NCBI GenBank assembly: GCA_024304885.1
Contig: JALJOM010000003.1
Location: 1,708,110-1,772,109 of the forward strand
Reading direction: 5' to 3'
Source of the DNA: Beijerinckiaceae bacterium
GTDB taxonomy: Bacteria > Pseudomonadota > Alphaproteobacteria > Rhizobiales > Beijerinckiaceae
DNA length: 64,000 nt
Part shown: positions 47,561 to 58,832 of the stretch, piece after piece
Numbering within the stretch: position 1 is the stretch's first letter
How the letters are laid out: each line of letters starts with the position of its first letter
The notes under the pieces: model-generated
The model's database searches: none
What the model saw: only the letters and a program-made list of their open reading frames with translations
Told to the model about the DNA's origin: nothing
Translations under genes and position numbers: made by a program

Positions 47561-47960
47561 GCCAGCCGGCCTGTAAGCCGGGTTCTGTATGGCGCGCGGG
47601 GTCGCCGCGCACGTGACGGCCATTCCTCTGGGGCGGCCGTTGCCGGCCGCCTCGAGCAACCAACCCGGGCGACGATCCGGAGACGGATCGAGGCCTTTTC
47701 TCCTGCGAGAAACGGCCCGCGTCGCCCCTATTCGGTCTTGCTCCCGGTGGGGCTTGCCGTGCCGCCCATGTTGCCATGCGCGCGGTGCGCTCTTGCCGCA
47801 CCGTTTCACCCTTACCGCGACGGCACGACGGCCGCGCGGCGGTCTGATTTCTGTGGCGCTTTCCCTGGGGTCGCCCCCGCCGGACGTTATCCGGCACCGT
47901 GTCTCCGTGGAGCCCGGACTTTCCTCCGCCTCGACGCGGCGGCCGTCCGGCCGGCTGGCC
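47561..47960 (-). ncRNA. rnpB: RNase P RNA, catalytic subunit (type A)
   Basis: Ribozyme that matures the 5' ends of tRNAs. Read on the minus strand it has the conserved block GAGGAAAGTCCGGGCTCC near the 5' end, GCCGGATAACGTCCGGCG-like hairpins, GGTAAGGGTGAAACGGTG in the middle, and ACAGAACCCGGCTTA near the 3' end. The first bases GCCAGCCGGCC pair with the last GGCCGGCTGGC to form helix P1, which sets the ends to within a few bases. It faces the giant repeat gene tail to tail with a gap of 26 bases. Confidence 0.95.
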
Positions 47961-48116
47961 GAGGGGACATAGGCGTGCGACCGATCGCCGTCAATCGCTG
48001 GCGGGGACTGTGGCCGCGAAAAACCGGAGCCGAGGGCATATCCGCCTTGACGGCGCCACACGGCTCTGTTGTGTGAAAGAGTCGGCGCTGCCGCCAAGAC
48101 GAATCAGGACCCGGTC

Positions 48117-48449
48117 ATGCAAAGGCTTTTCCCACTCGCGGCGGTCGCCGCTCTATCCCTGTCGGCGGCCGGCTGCGGCTATACGCCGGAGCAGCGCGCG
48201 GTGAGTGGCGGCGCGCTCGGTGCCGCGACAGGAGCCGCGATCGGAGCCGCGACCGGAGGTGGAGTCGGCGCAGCCCTTGCCGGAGGTGCGCTCGGCGCGG
48301 CAGGCGGCGCGATTGCCGGTGCCGCGACGACACCTCCGCCCCCGCCCCCGCCACAGGCCTATTATCGGCGCAGACCGCCACCGCCGCCGGCATGCGCGCA
48401 ATTCAACTATGACGCCTATGGCAACCGCTACTGCGCTGCGTATTACTGA
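48117..48449 (+). CDS. Glycine-zipper lipoprotein, small
   Basis: A 110-residue protein with a signal peptide ending in the lipobox SAAGC, then a glycine/alanine-rich zipper (repeats of GAATGAAIGAATGGG type) that usually inserts in membranes, and a proline/tyrosine-rich C-terminus with a final CAQFNYDAYGNRYCAAYY containing two cysteines. Proteins like this are common outer-membrane lipoproteins in rhizobia. ATG 48117 follows AGGA. It is followed directly by the amidase gene, probably in one operon. Confidence 0.8.
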   Translation: MQRLFPLAAVAALSLSAAGCGYTPEQRAVSGGALGAATGAAIGAATGGGVGAALAGGALGAAGGAIAGAATTPPPPPPPQAYYRRRPPPPPACAQFNYDAYGNRYCAAYY

Positions 48450-48451
48450 GA

Positions 48452-49204
48452 TTGAAGCCCGACAGCAGCTTGGCGACGACCATTCGCCCGTCGCCAAATT
48501 ACGGCGAGCGTAAGGGGCGGGTCCCCGATACGCTCGTCCTCCACTATACCGGCACTCCGACGGGCGAGGAGGGCTTGCTGGCACTCTGCGACCCTGCAAA
48601 AGAGGTGTCGGCCCATTACTTCGTGGCCGAGGACGGGGAGGTGATCCAGCTCGTCCCCGAGTCGCAGCGTGCCTGGCACGCAGGCCGCAGCTATTGGGCC
48701 GGCGAGCGCGACATGAATTCCGTCTCGATCGGAATCGAGATCGCCAATCCCGGCCATGACGGAGGGACTCCGCCTTATCCTCCGCAGCAGATCGCGGCCG
48801 TCATTGCGCTTTGCCGGGACATTTGCACGCGCTGGCAGATCACGCCGTGCCGCGTGCTCGGCCACTCCGACCTCGCGCCGGATCGTAAGGCGGATCCGGG
48901 CGAGCACTTCCCTTGGGCCGTGCTGGCGAAGGCCGGTGTCGGCCATTACGTGGCGCCGACCCCGATCGAGGCGAAAGGACCCTCCTACTCCCGCGGCGAT
49001 CAAGGGATCGAGATCGAAGCACTGCAGTCCATGCTCGCGATCTATGGCTACGGGCTCAATATCACCGGCCTCTACGGAACCAAGACCGAAACCACCGTGA
49101 CGGCCTTCCAGCGTCACTTCAGGCCGGCTCGGGTGGACGGGATCGCGGACCATTCGACACGGGACACCTTGCGCAATCTGCTCGCCGCACGGTCGCAGCT
49201 CTGA
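48452..49204 (+). CDS. N-acetylmuramoyl-L-alanine amidase with peptidoglycan-binding domain
   Basis: Zinc amidase that cleaves the bond between muramic acid and the stem peptide. The 250-residue protein has an Amidase_2 domain (VLHYTG at residues 29-34 with the first zinc histidine, AWHAG, and GHSDLAPDRKADPG with the last ligand and catalytic lysine) and a C-terminal peptidoglycan-binding domain (LQSMLAIYGYG, VTAFQRHFRP). It lacks a signal peptide, as in AmpD/AmiD-like enzymes that act on recycled muropeptides. The start is a TTG at 48452, with another TTG at 48470 possible; both are uncertain. Confidence 0.88.
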   Translation: MKPDSSLATTIRPSPNYGERKGRVPDTLVLHYTGTPTGEEGLLALCDPAKEVSAHYFVAEDGEVIQLVPESQRAWHAGRSYWAGERDMNSVSIGIEIANPGHDGGTPPYPPQQIAAVIALCRDICTRWQITPCRVLGHSDLAPDRKADPGEHFPWAVLAKAGVGHYVAPTPIEAKGPSYSRGDQGIEIEALQSMLAIYGYGLNITGLYGTKTETTVTAFQRHFRPARVDGIADHSTRDTLRNLLAARSQL

Positions 49205-49551
49205 GCAATTCGCGCGAGGCTCGCAACGGCGCGCGGAACCTGCGGCCGGCTGGCATCGCGATCTCCAAAATGGCATCGGCGTTGCGTCGGTGGCGGGAGC
49301 GTCCCGCGAGGCTGTTGACCGGCCACGACGCCGCGCCCATGGTTCCGATCTTCTCATAGATCACGTTCCTGAATTCGCATCGAGGCGATCCGAATTCAGG
49401 AACGTGATCGATTTCGAAGTGTCAGAGAGCGGGATGCCGGCGGAAAACCGGCTTCCACCTTTCCTCGTCCCGCTCTAGGGGCGGGTCCTCACCCCGGTCG
49501 CGCTCCCCCGCCCCGGTTCGACGTCAGGCTGCACGCAACGGTGCTCATCCC
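49205..49551. other. Intergenic region upstream of pyruvate carboxylase
   Basis: No gene. It contains family I repeat copy B (49359-49478), and the pyc promoter is expected in the remaining sequence. Confidence 0.5.
49359..49478. repeat. Dispersed intergenic repeat, family I, copy B
   Basis: First module is a perfect inverted repeat with 19-base arms, GATCACGTTCCTGAATTCG and CGAATTCAGGAACGTGATC. The second module is AGAGCGGGAT ... GGCGGAAAACCGGC ... CGTCCCGCTCTAG. It ends about 75 bases before the pyc start. Confidence 0.85.
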
Positions 49552-52995
<3,444 letters not shown>

Positions 52996-53137
52996 AGCCT
53001 TGCGAAAGCGGCTCGCTGGGTCGGACACGCTCGGCCGGTCGGGAGCTTGAGCCGAGGGCTTGCGGCGGGTAAGCTTCGTCCCATGGGGCTCGGCGGCGCG
53101 GTGCCGCAGGCGTGCTCGCACCAAGGGATCTCGGGCC

Positions 53138-53524
53138 ATGGCGTCCCGGCAGATTTTCCGGCGCCATGCCGGGGCCACGGCTCTCGCCGCTGTCATGGGC
53201 TTCGTCGCCGCCACGGCGCTTGCCGCCGATCTCGCGGCCCCCGAAGTTCCACCCGTCGTCGCGGAGGACGCCGGCGTCGCCTGCACTTTGGACGATCCTT
53301 TCGCCCATGCCGCAACGGCCGCGGCCCTGCCCTGGCCCTCCGTCTGGCTCGGGCATTTCTCGGGCGGGCGCCCCTATGCCGACGGCGCCGGCAACAGCCT
53401 CGTCGATTGGCGCGACGAGAAGGTCTGCTTCGCGACTCGAGCGCGCTGCGAGGCCTGGATCGCGGCGCTGCGCCGATCCTATTCCGATCCCGAAGGCTAT
53501 TGGACCTGCCTCTTCCTTCGCTGA
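53138..53524 (+). CDS. Small secreted protein, unknown function
   Basis: A 128-residue protein with a signal peptide (hydrophobic GATALAAVMGFVAATALA). The mature part carries four cysteines, three of them in the C-terminal half (VCFATRARCEAW and WTCLFLR). The cysteine-bearing tail resembles small alphaproteobacterial periplasmic proteins of unknown role, but no family is recognised. ATG 53138 was chosen because the signal peptide begins there. It precedes the TerB-like gene on the same strand by 25 bases. Confidence 0.65.
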   Translation: MASRQIFRRHAGATALAAVMGFVAATALAADLAAPEVPPVVAEDAGVACTLDDPFAHAATAAALPWPSVWLGHFSGGRPYADGAGNSLVDWRDEKVCFATRARCEAWIAALRRSYSDPEGYWTCLFLR

Positions 53525-53549
53525 ACTCGAACTGACCTCGGGACTCGTG

Positions 53550-54077
53550 ATGCTCGACAGGCTCCGCAAGTTCATCCACGCCGTGAGCGGCCTCGGCGAC
53601 GAATCCGCGACCTCCTTCGCCGAGGACGATCATCGGCTCGCGGCGGCCGCCCTCCTCGTCCATGTCGTCAATGCCGACGGCACGACGGCCGCGGTCGAGC
53701 TCACCCGGCTCCGGAGCGTGATCGAGACCGAGTTCGGCCTCGACGCGCGCGCGACCGCGGAGCTGCTCGAGAAGGCCGAGGAGAGCGACCGCGAGGCGGT
53801 CGACTTCTTCCGTTTCACGAGCGTCCTGAAGCGGACCCTCGACGACGAGGCCCGCCGCAACATCGTCGAGATGATGTTCGATGTCGCCTTCGCCGACGGC
53901 GTGCTCGACGAGATCGAGGAGAGCTCGATCTGGCGCGTGGCCGAACTTCTCGGCGTCTCGACGAGAGAGCGTGTCTTGCTGCGCCAGCGTGTGGCACGGG
54001 AGGCGAGCGCCGGAGATCTCGGTGACGGGCCGACACCTGGTCCGTGGTCGCCGATGTCACCACGGCAGGCGGAGTGA
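53550..54077 (+). CDS. TerB-family (tellurite resistance-like) helical protein
   Basis: A 175-residue all-helical protein matching the TerB-like family: DDHRLAAAALLVHVVNADG near the N-terminus and MMFDVAFADGVLDEIEESSIWRVAELLGV further on, with two acidic metal-binding-like stretches. Such proteins are widespread, and a tellurite role is only a family name. ATG 53550 is in a run GTGATG, so a GTG one codon earlier is possible. The short-chain dehydrogenase gene starts 6 bases later, suggesting an operon. Confidence 0.88.
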   Translation: MLDRLRKFIHAVSGLGDESATSFAEDDHRLAAAALLVHVVNADGTTAAVELTRLRSVIETEFGLDARATAELLEKAEESDREAVDFFRFTSVLKRTLDDEARRNIVEMMFDVAFADGVLDEIEESSIWRVAELLGVSTRERVLLRQRVAREASAGDLGDGPTPGPWSPMSPRQAE

Positions 54078-54083
54078 AGGCCG

Positions 54084-54893
54084 GTGCCGGGCACGACCCC
54101 AAGGCGAAAGGTCACCTTGATCACCGGGGCCTCCTCGGGGATCGGGGCCGAGCTCGCACGGGTCTTCGCCGCCAAGGGTCATGATCTCGTCCTCGTCGCG
54201 CGTAACCGCGATCGGCTCGAGGCCCTGGCCGACGAGATCGCCGTGCCGGATCGGCCCCGCCCGCTCCTTCTCGCGATCGACCTTCTCGCACCCTCGGCCG
54301 GACCCGAGATCGTCGAGGCGCTCGATGCCGAAGGCGCGAGCGTCGAGATTCTCGTCAACAATGCCGGCTTCGGCCTCATCGGCGATACCGCGGAGCTTCC
54401 CCTCTCCGAGCAGCTCGCGCTGATCGACATCAACGATCGCATGCTCGTCGAGACGACCTTGCGCCTTCTGCCCCAGATCCGCGAGGCCAAGGGCAAGATC
54501 TTGAACCTCGCCTCGATTGGCGCCTATTGCCCCGGCGGGCCGGGCATGGCCGTCTATTATGCGTCGAAGGCTTTCGTCCTGTCCTTCTCGCTGTCGCTCG
54601 GGCACGAGCTGCGATCGCAAGGGGTCGGGGTGACCGTGCTCTGCCCGGGCGTCACGCGAACCGGCTTCCAGGAGCGCGCCGGCTTCACCGAGGCGACGGG
54701 CCTCATGCGCAGCAAAGGGCCGAGCGCCCGGCAGGTCGCCGAGGAAGCCTATGCCGGGCTGATGGCCGGAAAACGCGAGATCGTGCCCGGAATATTCAAC
54801 AAGATCCTCGTTTTCGCCTTGCCCTTCCTGCCGAAATCCATGATCCTTTCGTTGCTTTATGGTGCGCAGCAGACCCGGCGCGAATCGCCCTGA
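54084..54893 (+). CDS. Short-chain dehydrogenase/reductase
   Basis: Rossmann-fold NAD(P)-dependent oxidoreductase of 269 residues. The cofactor motif TGASSGIG is at residues 14-21, NNAGFG near 93, the catalytic serine in NLASIGAY, and the Tyr-Lys pair in YYASKAF. A C-terminal hydrophobic segment (ILVFALPFLPK) suggests membrane association. Substrate unknown. It starts at GTG 54084 and the next gene overlaps or closely follows its 3' end. Confidence 0.9.
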   Translation: MPGTTPRRKVTLITGASSGIGAELARVFAAKGHDLVLVARNRDRLEALADEIAVPDRPRPLLLAIDLLAPSAGPEIVEALDAEGASVEILVNNAGFGLIGDTAELPLSEQLALIDINDRMLVETTLRLLPQIREAKGKILNLASIGAYCPGGPGMAVYYASKAFVLSFSLSLGHELRSQGVGVTVLCPGVTRTGFQERAGFTEATGLMRSKGPSARQVAEEAYAGLMAGKREIVPGIFNKILVFALPFLPKSMILSLLYGAQQTRRESP

Positions 54894-54939
54894 CGCGCAC
54901 GCCGCCCTCGACCCTTTCGACCCGGCTGCTTTTCGCGAC

Positions 54940-55668
54940 ATGGATAGCTCGGATTCGCGCGGTACGATCCTCGTCGTCCTCCACCAGGAGCATTCGACCC
55001 CTGGCCGTTTCGGTACATTGCTCGCTGCACGAGGCTATCGGCTCGACCTCAGACGGCCACGGTTCGGTGATCCGCTGCCCGAGACGCTCGCCGAGCACGC
55101 GGGCATGATCGTCTTCGGCGGCCCGATGAGCGCGAACGACGCGGACGACTGGATCCGGCGCGAGGTCGATTTCATCGGTGTCGCCCTCACCGAGGACAAG
55201 CCCTTCCTCGGCATTTGCCTCGGCGCCCAGATGCTGGCGCGCTACCTGGGCCACAGGGTCTGCCCGCACCCGCAAGGCCGCGTCGAATGCGGCTATTACC
55301 CGATTCAGCCGACGGAGCACGGGCAAAGGCTCTGCGAGTGCCCCTTCCCGCGCCAGGTCTATCAATGGCATCGCGAGGGCTTCGATCTCCCCTATGGTGC
55401 GACGCTGCTCGCCAAGGGCCAGGATTTCGAGGCGCAGGCGTTCCGCTTCGGGCGAGCCGCCTATGGGTTCCAGTTCCATCCCGAGGTCACGTTCGCGATG
55501 ATGTGCCGCTGGACGCTTTCGGGCGCCGACCGCATGGCCATGCCCGGCGCGCGGCCACGGCATCGCCACCTCGAGGGCTGGTTCCGCCACGATCGGGCCG
55601 TGGCCCGTTGGTCGGGTGCCTTCCTGAAAAATTGGCTTCGGAGCGGCACGGCGAGCCTCTCGGAATAG
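54940..55668 (+). CDS. Class I glutamine amidotransferase-like protein
   Basis: A 242-residue member of the GMP synthase-like amidotransferase group. The nucleophile Cys is in GICLGAQML and the catalytic His and Glu in FHPEV, with an oxyanion GGPMSAND upstream. It would release ammonia from glutamine or act as a gamma-glutamyl hydrolase; no synthase partner is adjacent. ATG 54940 was chosen because the conserved domain begins just after it; an earlier ATG at 54859 overlaps the dehydrogenase gene. Confidence 0.88.
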   Translation: MDSSDSRGTILVVLHQEHSTPGRFGTLLAARGYRLDLRRPRFGDPLPETLAEHAGMIVFGGPMSANDADDWIRREVDFIGVALTEDKPFLGICLGAQMLARYLGHRVCPHPQGRVECGYYPIQPTEHGQRLCECPFPRQVYQWHREGFDLPYGATLLAKGQDFEAQAFRFGRAAYGFQFHPEVTFAMMCRWTLSGADRMAMPGARPRHRHLEGWFRHDRAVARWSGAFLKNWLRSGTASLSE

Positions 55669-55688
55669 TGCTCGACACGAGGTCCGTG

Positions 55689-55707
55689 TGACACGCTATT
55701 CGTGTCA
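55689..55707. promoter_or_regulatory. Candidate antitoxin operator, inverted repeat at the start codon
   Basis: A perfect inverted repeat TGACACG - CTATT - CGTGTCA; the last A of the right arm is the A of the antitoxin start codon. Ribbon-helix-helix antitoxins commonly repress their own operon through such palindromes. No ribosome binding site is seen upstream, so the message may be leaderless. Confidence 0.5.
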
Positions 55708-56066
55708 TGCGAAATGTCACCATCTCTCTCCGCGAGGATTTCGCCGATTGGCTGCGCGTCGAGGCGGCCAAGTCGGGTACGAGCATGTCGGCCTTCGTCG
55801 CCGGGCTCCTCGAAGAGCGCATGGGGCGCGGCAAGGCGCAAATGGACGCACTCGAATTCTTCCTGAGTGGTCCCGTATTCGCAGGCGTTTCCGCCGATCT
55901 GCCCAAGCGGGATGAAATCCATGACCGCGAGGCTCTTCATCGACACGAATATTCTGATCTACGCGCTCGATCCGGCGGAGCCGGAAAAGCGCAGGATCGC
56001 GTCGGATTTACTGAGGCGGACGATATCGAGCCATACCTTGGCCGTGAGCCCGCAAAACCTGAATGA
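55707..56066 (+). CDS. Ribbon-helix-helix antitoxin, VapB-like
   Basis: Predicted antitoxin of a type II toxin-antitoxin pair. The N-terminal MRNVTISLREDFADWLRVEA followed by SGTSMSAFVAGLLEER has the beta strand and two helices of a ribbon-helix-helix DNA-binding domain; the central segment ADLPKRDEIHDRE resembles the toxin-binding tail of VapB proteins. The reading frame runs 40 residues past the point where relatives stop and overlaps the toxin gene by about 146 bases, so the C-terminus may be altered by sequence change. A palindrome over the start codon suggests autoregulation. Confidence 0.75.
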   Translation: MRNVTISLREDFADWLRVEAAKSGTSMSAFVAGLLEERMGRGKAQMDALEFFLSGPVFAGVSADLPKRDEIHDREALHRHEYSDLRARSGGAGKAQDRVGFTEADDIEPYLGREPAKPE

Positions 56067-56367
56067 ATGCTATCGCGTGCTTTTGGATCGGCGCCGCCTC
56101 GTCCCCAGGGAGGCGGCGCGCGCCTATCTGACCCATCTCGTGCCCCTGGTGCATCGCGCCTCTCGACGCGCGCACGACCGTCAATGCCTGGGAGGTTCAG
56201 GACGAGGCCGGGTTCGCCTGGTGGGACGCGCTTCTCGTCGCCTCGGCGTTGATCGCGGGCTGCAAGCTTTTCCTCACCGACGATATGCAGGACGGCCAGT
56301 GGATCGCCGGGATGCGGATCGCCAACCTTTCCTGCCGGACTTTTCCAAGCGCCTCGCGACGCAGTAG
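55921..56367 (+). pseudogene. PIN-domain toxin (VapC-like) with two compensating frameshifts
   Basis: The first frame gives TARLFIDTNILIYALD with the first acidic residue of a PIN ribonuclease, then continues to about 56155. From there the homologous sequence is in the next frame (APLDARTTVNAWEVQDEAGF, AWWDALLVASALIAGCKLFL, TDDMQDGQWIAGMRIAN), until about 56326, where the first frame resumes with PFLPDFSKRLATQ and a TAG stop. One extra base near 56155 and one missing base near 56326 would restore a single frame. Either the gene is broken or these are sequencing errors. Confidence 0.7.
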
Positions 56368-56871
56368 AAAACCGGATCCGGGTCGGTTCGGCTCGCGACT
56401 CAATAATATTTATCAAACAGTTATATAACTTTCCGGTTCTATCGGATCCGAAAGGACTCTGGCGCTATAGGCGCATGCCTCGCGTTTTCCCGTGGCGTGG
56501 CACGCAACGTTCGCGAAAGAGGTGCCGAACGAGCCCGCGAACAATCGGAAACCGGCTTTGCCGCACATGCGCGGGGGCATGAGATCTGGGTACCGCAATC
56601 CCTGACTGTACGCTCATTTTTGCATTCGACTTCATGAGTTTACGATATTATAATGAAGTATTACATGAGATAATGGGGAAGCGGGCCGAGCTTTGACGAT
56701 CGCTACGGAGGAAACCGACAACCGTTTCCTCCGAACCGACGCCGAACGATCGGCGAACCGGGGCGTGGTCGGGGGAGCCACGGCCGCCGCGCGTTCCACC
56801 CCATGGAACACGGCATAGACCTCCGGCTGCGCATTCTCCTATCTCGCGAAGTTATCGGCGGACGTCCGCCG
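56368..56871. other. A+T-rich intergenic region
   Basis: No supported gene. The DNA at about 56400-56440 and 56610-56680 is strikingly A+T-rich (runs such as AATAATATTTATCAAAC and GATATTATAATGAAG) in an otherwise GC-rich genome. It separates the toxin-antitoxin locus from ctaA and may be acquired or promoter DNA. Confidence 0.5.
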
Positions 56872-57939
56872 CTATCTCGGAACGGTCAAAGCCTGCGCAT
56901 GGGCGACCGCATGGCCGAGGACCATCATCGCGACCGCCTGATGCAGCAGCCCTGCCCAGAGCGGTACGGCGAGAAGAAGCGTCACGATCCCGATCGCGAC
57001 CTGAACGGCGACGAGCCCTGCGAGCACCAGTGACCGGCGGAAGGCGCGGCTCCTTCCCGCGACGATCGCGGCGACCGGCACCTGGAGCACGGCGAGCGCA
57101 AGGAGCGCATAGGCCGCCATGCGATGCTGGAACTGCACCGTCAGCACATTGTCGACGAAGTTGCGCCAGAGGGGCGCGAGCATGGAGAGATCGTCCAAAG
57201 GGGGGATGAAGGCGCCGTCGATCAAAGGCCAGGTGTTGTAGGCACGCCCCGCGCGCAGGCCCGCGACCAGAGCGCCGAGCCCGATCTGCAGGACGAGGAC
57301 GAGTACGGTCCCGAGCGCGAGCCATTCGAGCACAGGCACGCCACGGCCCTGGAGCTCGGGCTTACGCCGCGCCGCGGCGGCCGCGAGCCACACCAGCGCG
57401 GCAAAGGTCACGGCGGCGAGCACGAGGTGAATGGCGAGGCGCTCTTGCGCGACCTCGATCCGGTCGGTCAGCCCGGACTTCACCATCCACCAGCCCACGG
57501 CACCCTGCAATGCTCCGAGAGCGAGCACGCCGAGGAGCTTCGGCTTGAACCCCGCCGGCAGCGAACCCTTCAACCAGAAATAGGCGAGCGGAAGCACGGT
57601 CGCGACCCCGATGAGGCGCCCGAGCAATCTGTGCAGCCATTCCCAGAAATAGATGAACTTGAAGCCCGCGAGGTCCATGCCCGGAAAGATCGCGGAATAT
57701 TGCGGGATTTGCTTGTAGCTCTCGAACTCGGCCAGCCAGTCCGCCTCGGACAAGGGAGGAATGACCCCGGTCACGGGCTTCCATTGCGTGATCGAGAGGC
57801 CCGATTCGGTCAGCCGGGTCACCCCGCCGACGACGACCATCACGAAGACGAGCGCAGCGAGGCACCAGAGCCAGATCGCGACCGCGCGATGCGAGCCGGA
57901 ACCTTCGACTGTCTCGAAAGGCCGCGATTTCGATGACAA
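56872..57939 (-). CDS. ctaA: Heme A synthase
   Basis: Membrane enzyme that converts heme O to heme A for cytochrome aa3 oxidase. The 355-residue protein has about eight membrane helices and the family motifs VVGGVTRLTESGLSI, FIYFWEWLHRLLGR with heme ligands, and FQHRMAAYAL and LLHQAVAM carrying the C-terminal histidines. It is the long CtaA/Cox15 form typical of alphaproteobacteria. Nearby DUF2842 is a frequent neighbour. Confidence 0.95.
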   Translation of the reverse strand: MSSKSRPFETVEGSGSHRAVAIWLWCLAALVFVMVVVGGVTRLTESGLSITQWKPVTGVIPPLSEADWLAEFESYKQIPQYSAIFPGMDLAGFKFIYFWEWLHRLLGRLIGVATVLPLAYFWLKGSLPAGFKPKLLGVLALGALQGAVGWWMVKSGLTDRIEVAQERLAIHLVLAAVTFAALVWLAAAAARRKPELQGRGVPVLEWLALGTVLVLVLQIGLGALVAGLRAGRAYNTWPLIDGAFIPPLDDLSMLAPLWRNFVDNVLTVQFQHRMAAYALLALAVLQVPVAAIVAGRSRAFRRSLVLAGLVAVQVAIGIVTLLLAVPLWAGLLHQAVAMMVLGHAVAHAQALTVPR

Positions 57940-58007
57940 GCTGTTCCCTCCTGGATCCTGCTTCGCTCCTCGACCGGCTCGCGAGGCCGGATTTTCCGAC
58001 GAGGTCG

Positions 58008-58110
58008 CTAGAGGGGCTTCCGATCCGAATGAATCGGAAAACCCTCTACATTTTTGTTTTGTCGCAATTTCGCGACGCGAAGCGGTATCGACTTCGCTGG
58101 AAACTGCTCT
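58008..58110. repeat. Dispersed intergenic repeat, family II, copy 2
   Basis: Hairpin CTAGAGGGGCTTCCGATCC ... GAATCGGAAAACCCTCTAC, then TTTTTGTTTTGTCGCAATTT and GACGCGAAGCGG ... GGAAACTGCTC. Block order matches 16714-16818. It lies between ctaA and the small secreted protein gene. Confidence 0.7.
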
Positions 58111-58219
58111 GAGCCTGTCCGTGCCGCTCGAAACGTTGAACGGCTAGCGCGCCGCTGTCTCGAACCGCGACGCCGCATTCCGAATTCACCTCGCCGTGCA
58201 ACCGAGATAGGAGAAGTAA

Positions 58220-58540
58220 ATGGCACATGGCAACGCCTATTGCGCCGGGGTCGTGACGGCGATCCTGCTCTTCTCGGGAGCCGCCATCGCCCAGTCGGCG
58301 AGCGGTGGCCCTGGAACCGGATCCGCGCCGGGAGCGGCAGCCGGGCAAGAGACCGGCATGACCACTGGACCGGCGGCAGGGACGGACGTCGAGCCGAGCA
58401 CGGCGATCCAGAAGGACTACGAAGGCCGTTCCACCTCGGATTCCAAGGCGAAAGAGGTCCCGCTCGGGACACCGGCCGCCGCCGGCATGCCGGGAGCCGA
58501 AGGTGCTCCCGGAACCCAATCCGGCCCCGCCGGAAAATGA
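58220..58540 (+). CDS. Small secreted glycine/alanine/proline-rich protein
   Basis: A 106-residue protein with a signal peptide (GVVTAILLFSGAAIAQ) and a low-complexity mature part rich in Gly, Ala, Pro, Ser and Thr, ending near PAGK. No catalytic motif. A purine-rich GGAGAAG precedes ATG 58220. Similar small exported proteins are common in methylotrophic rhizobia; function unknown. Confidence 0.6.
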   Translation: MAHGNAYCAGVVTAILLFSGAAIAQSASGGPGTGSAPGAAAGQETGMTTGPAAGTDVEPSTAIQKDYEGRSTSDSKAKEVPLGTPAAAGMPGAEGAPGTQSGPAGK

Positions 58541-58612
58541 CAGGCTCGGAAGGCCGACCGTCGCTGGTCGGCCTTCCGCAGCTCGACAGCTTGCACGAGA
58601 GGCACAATCCCC

Positions 58613-58822
58613 ATGCGTCGCAGGGCCCGCGGCTTCATCGGCAGCGTCGCGACTCTCGTTTTCGTGGTCGTCTATGCGATCGGCGCCATGCTCGTCGCCC
58701 AGACCGGCGCGTTTCGCGACGCTCCAGCGCTGGTGCAAGGGGCATTCTATGTCGCGCTCGGCCTCGCGTGGATTGTCCCGCTGATGCCGCTGGTCTCGTG
58801 GATGATCGCTCCCGACGAGTGA
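58613..58822 (+). CDS. DUF2842 family membrane protein
   Basis: A 69-residue protein with a basic N-terminus and two membrane helices (about residues 10-29 and 42-63), ending in PLVSWMIAPDE. The WI-P-LMPLVSWM pattern at the second helix matches DUF2842, a small alphaproteobacterial family of unknown function. It is a short frame easily missed. Confidence 0.8.
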   Translation: MRRRARGFIGSVATLVFVVVYAIGAMLVAQTGAFRDAPALVQGAFYVALGLAWIVPLMPLVSWMIAPDE

Positions 58823-58832
58823 GCCGGCCTGC

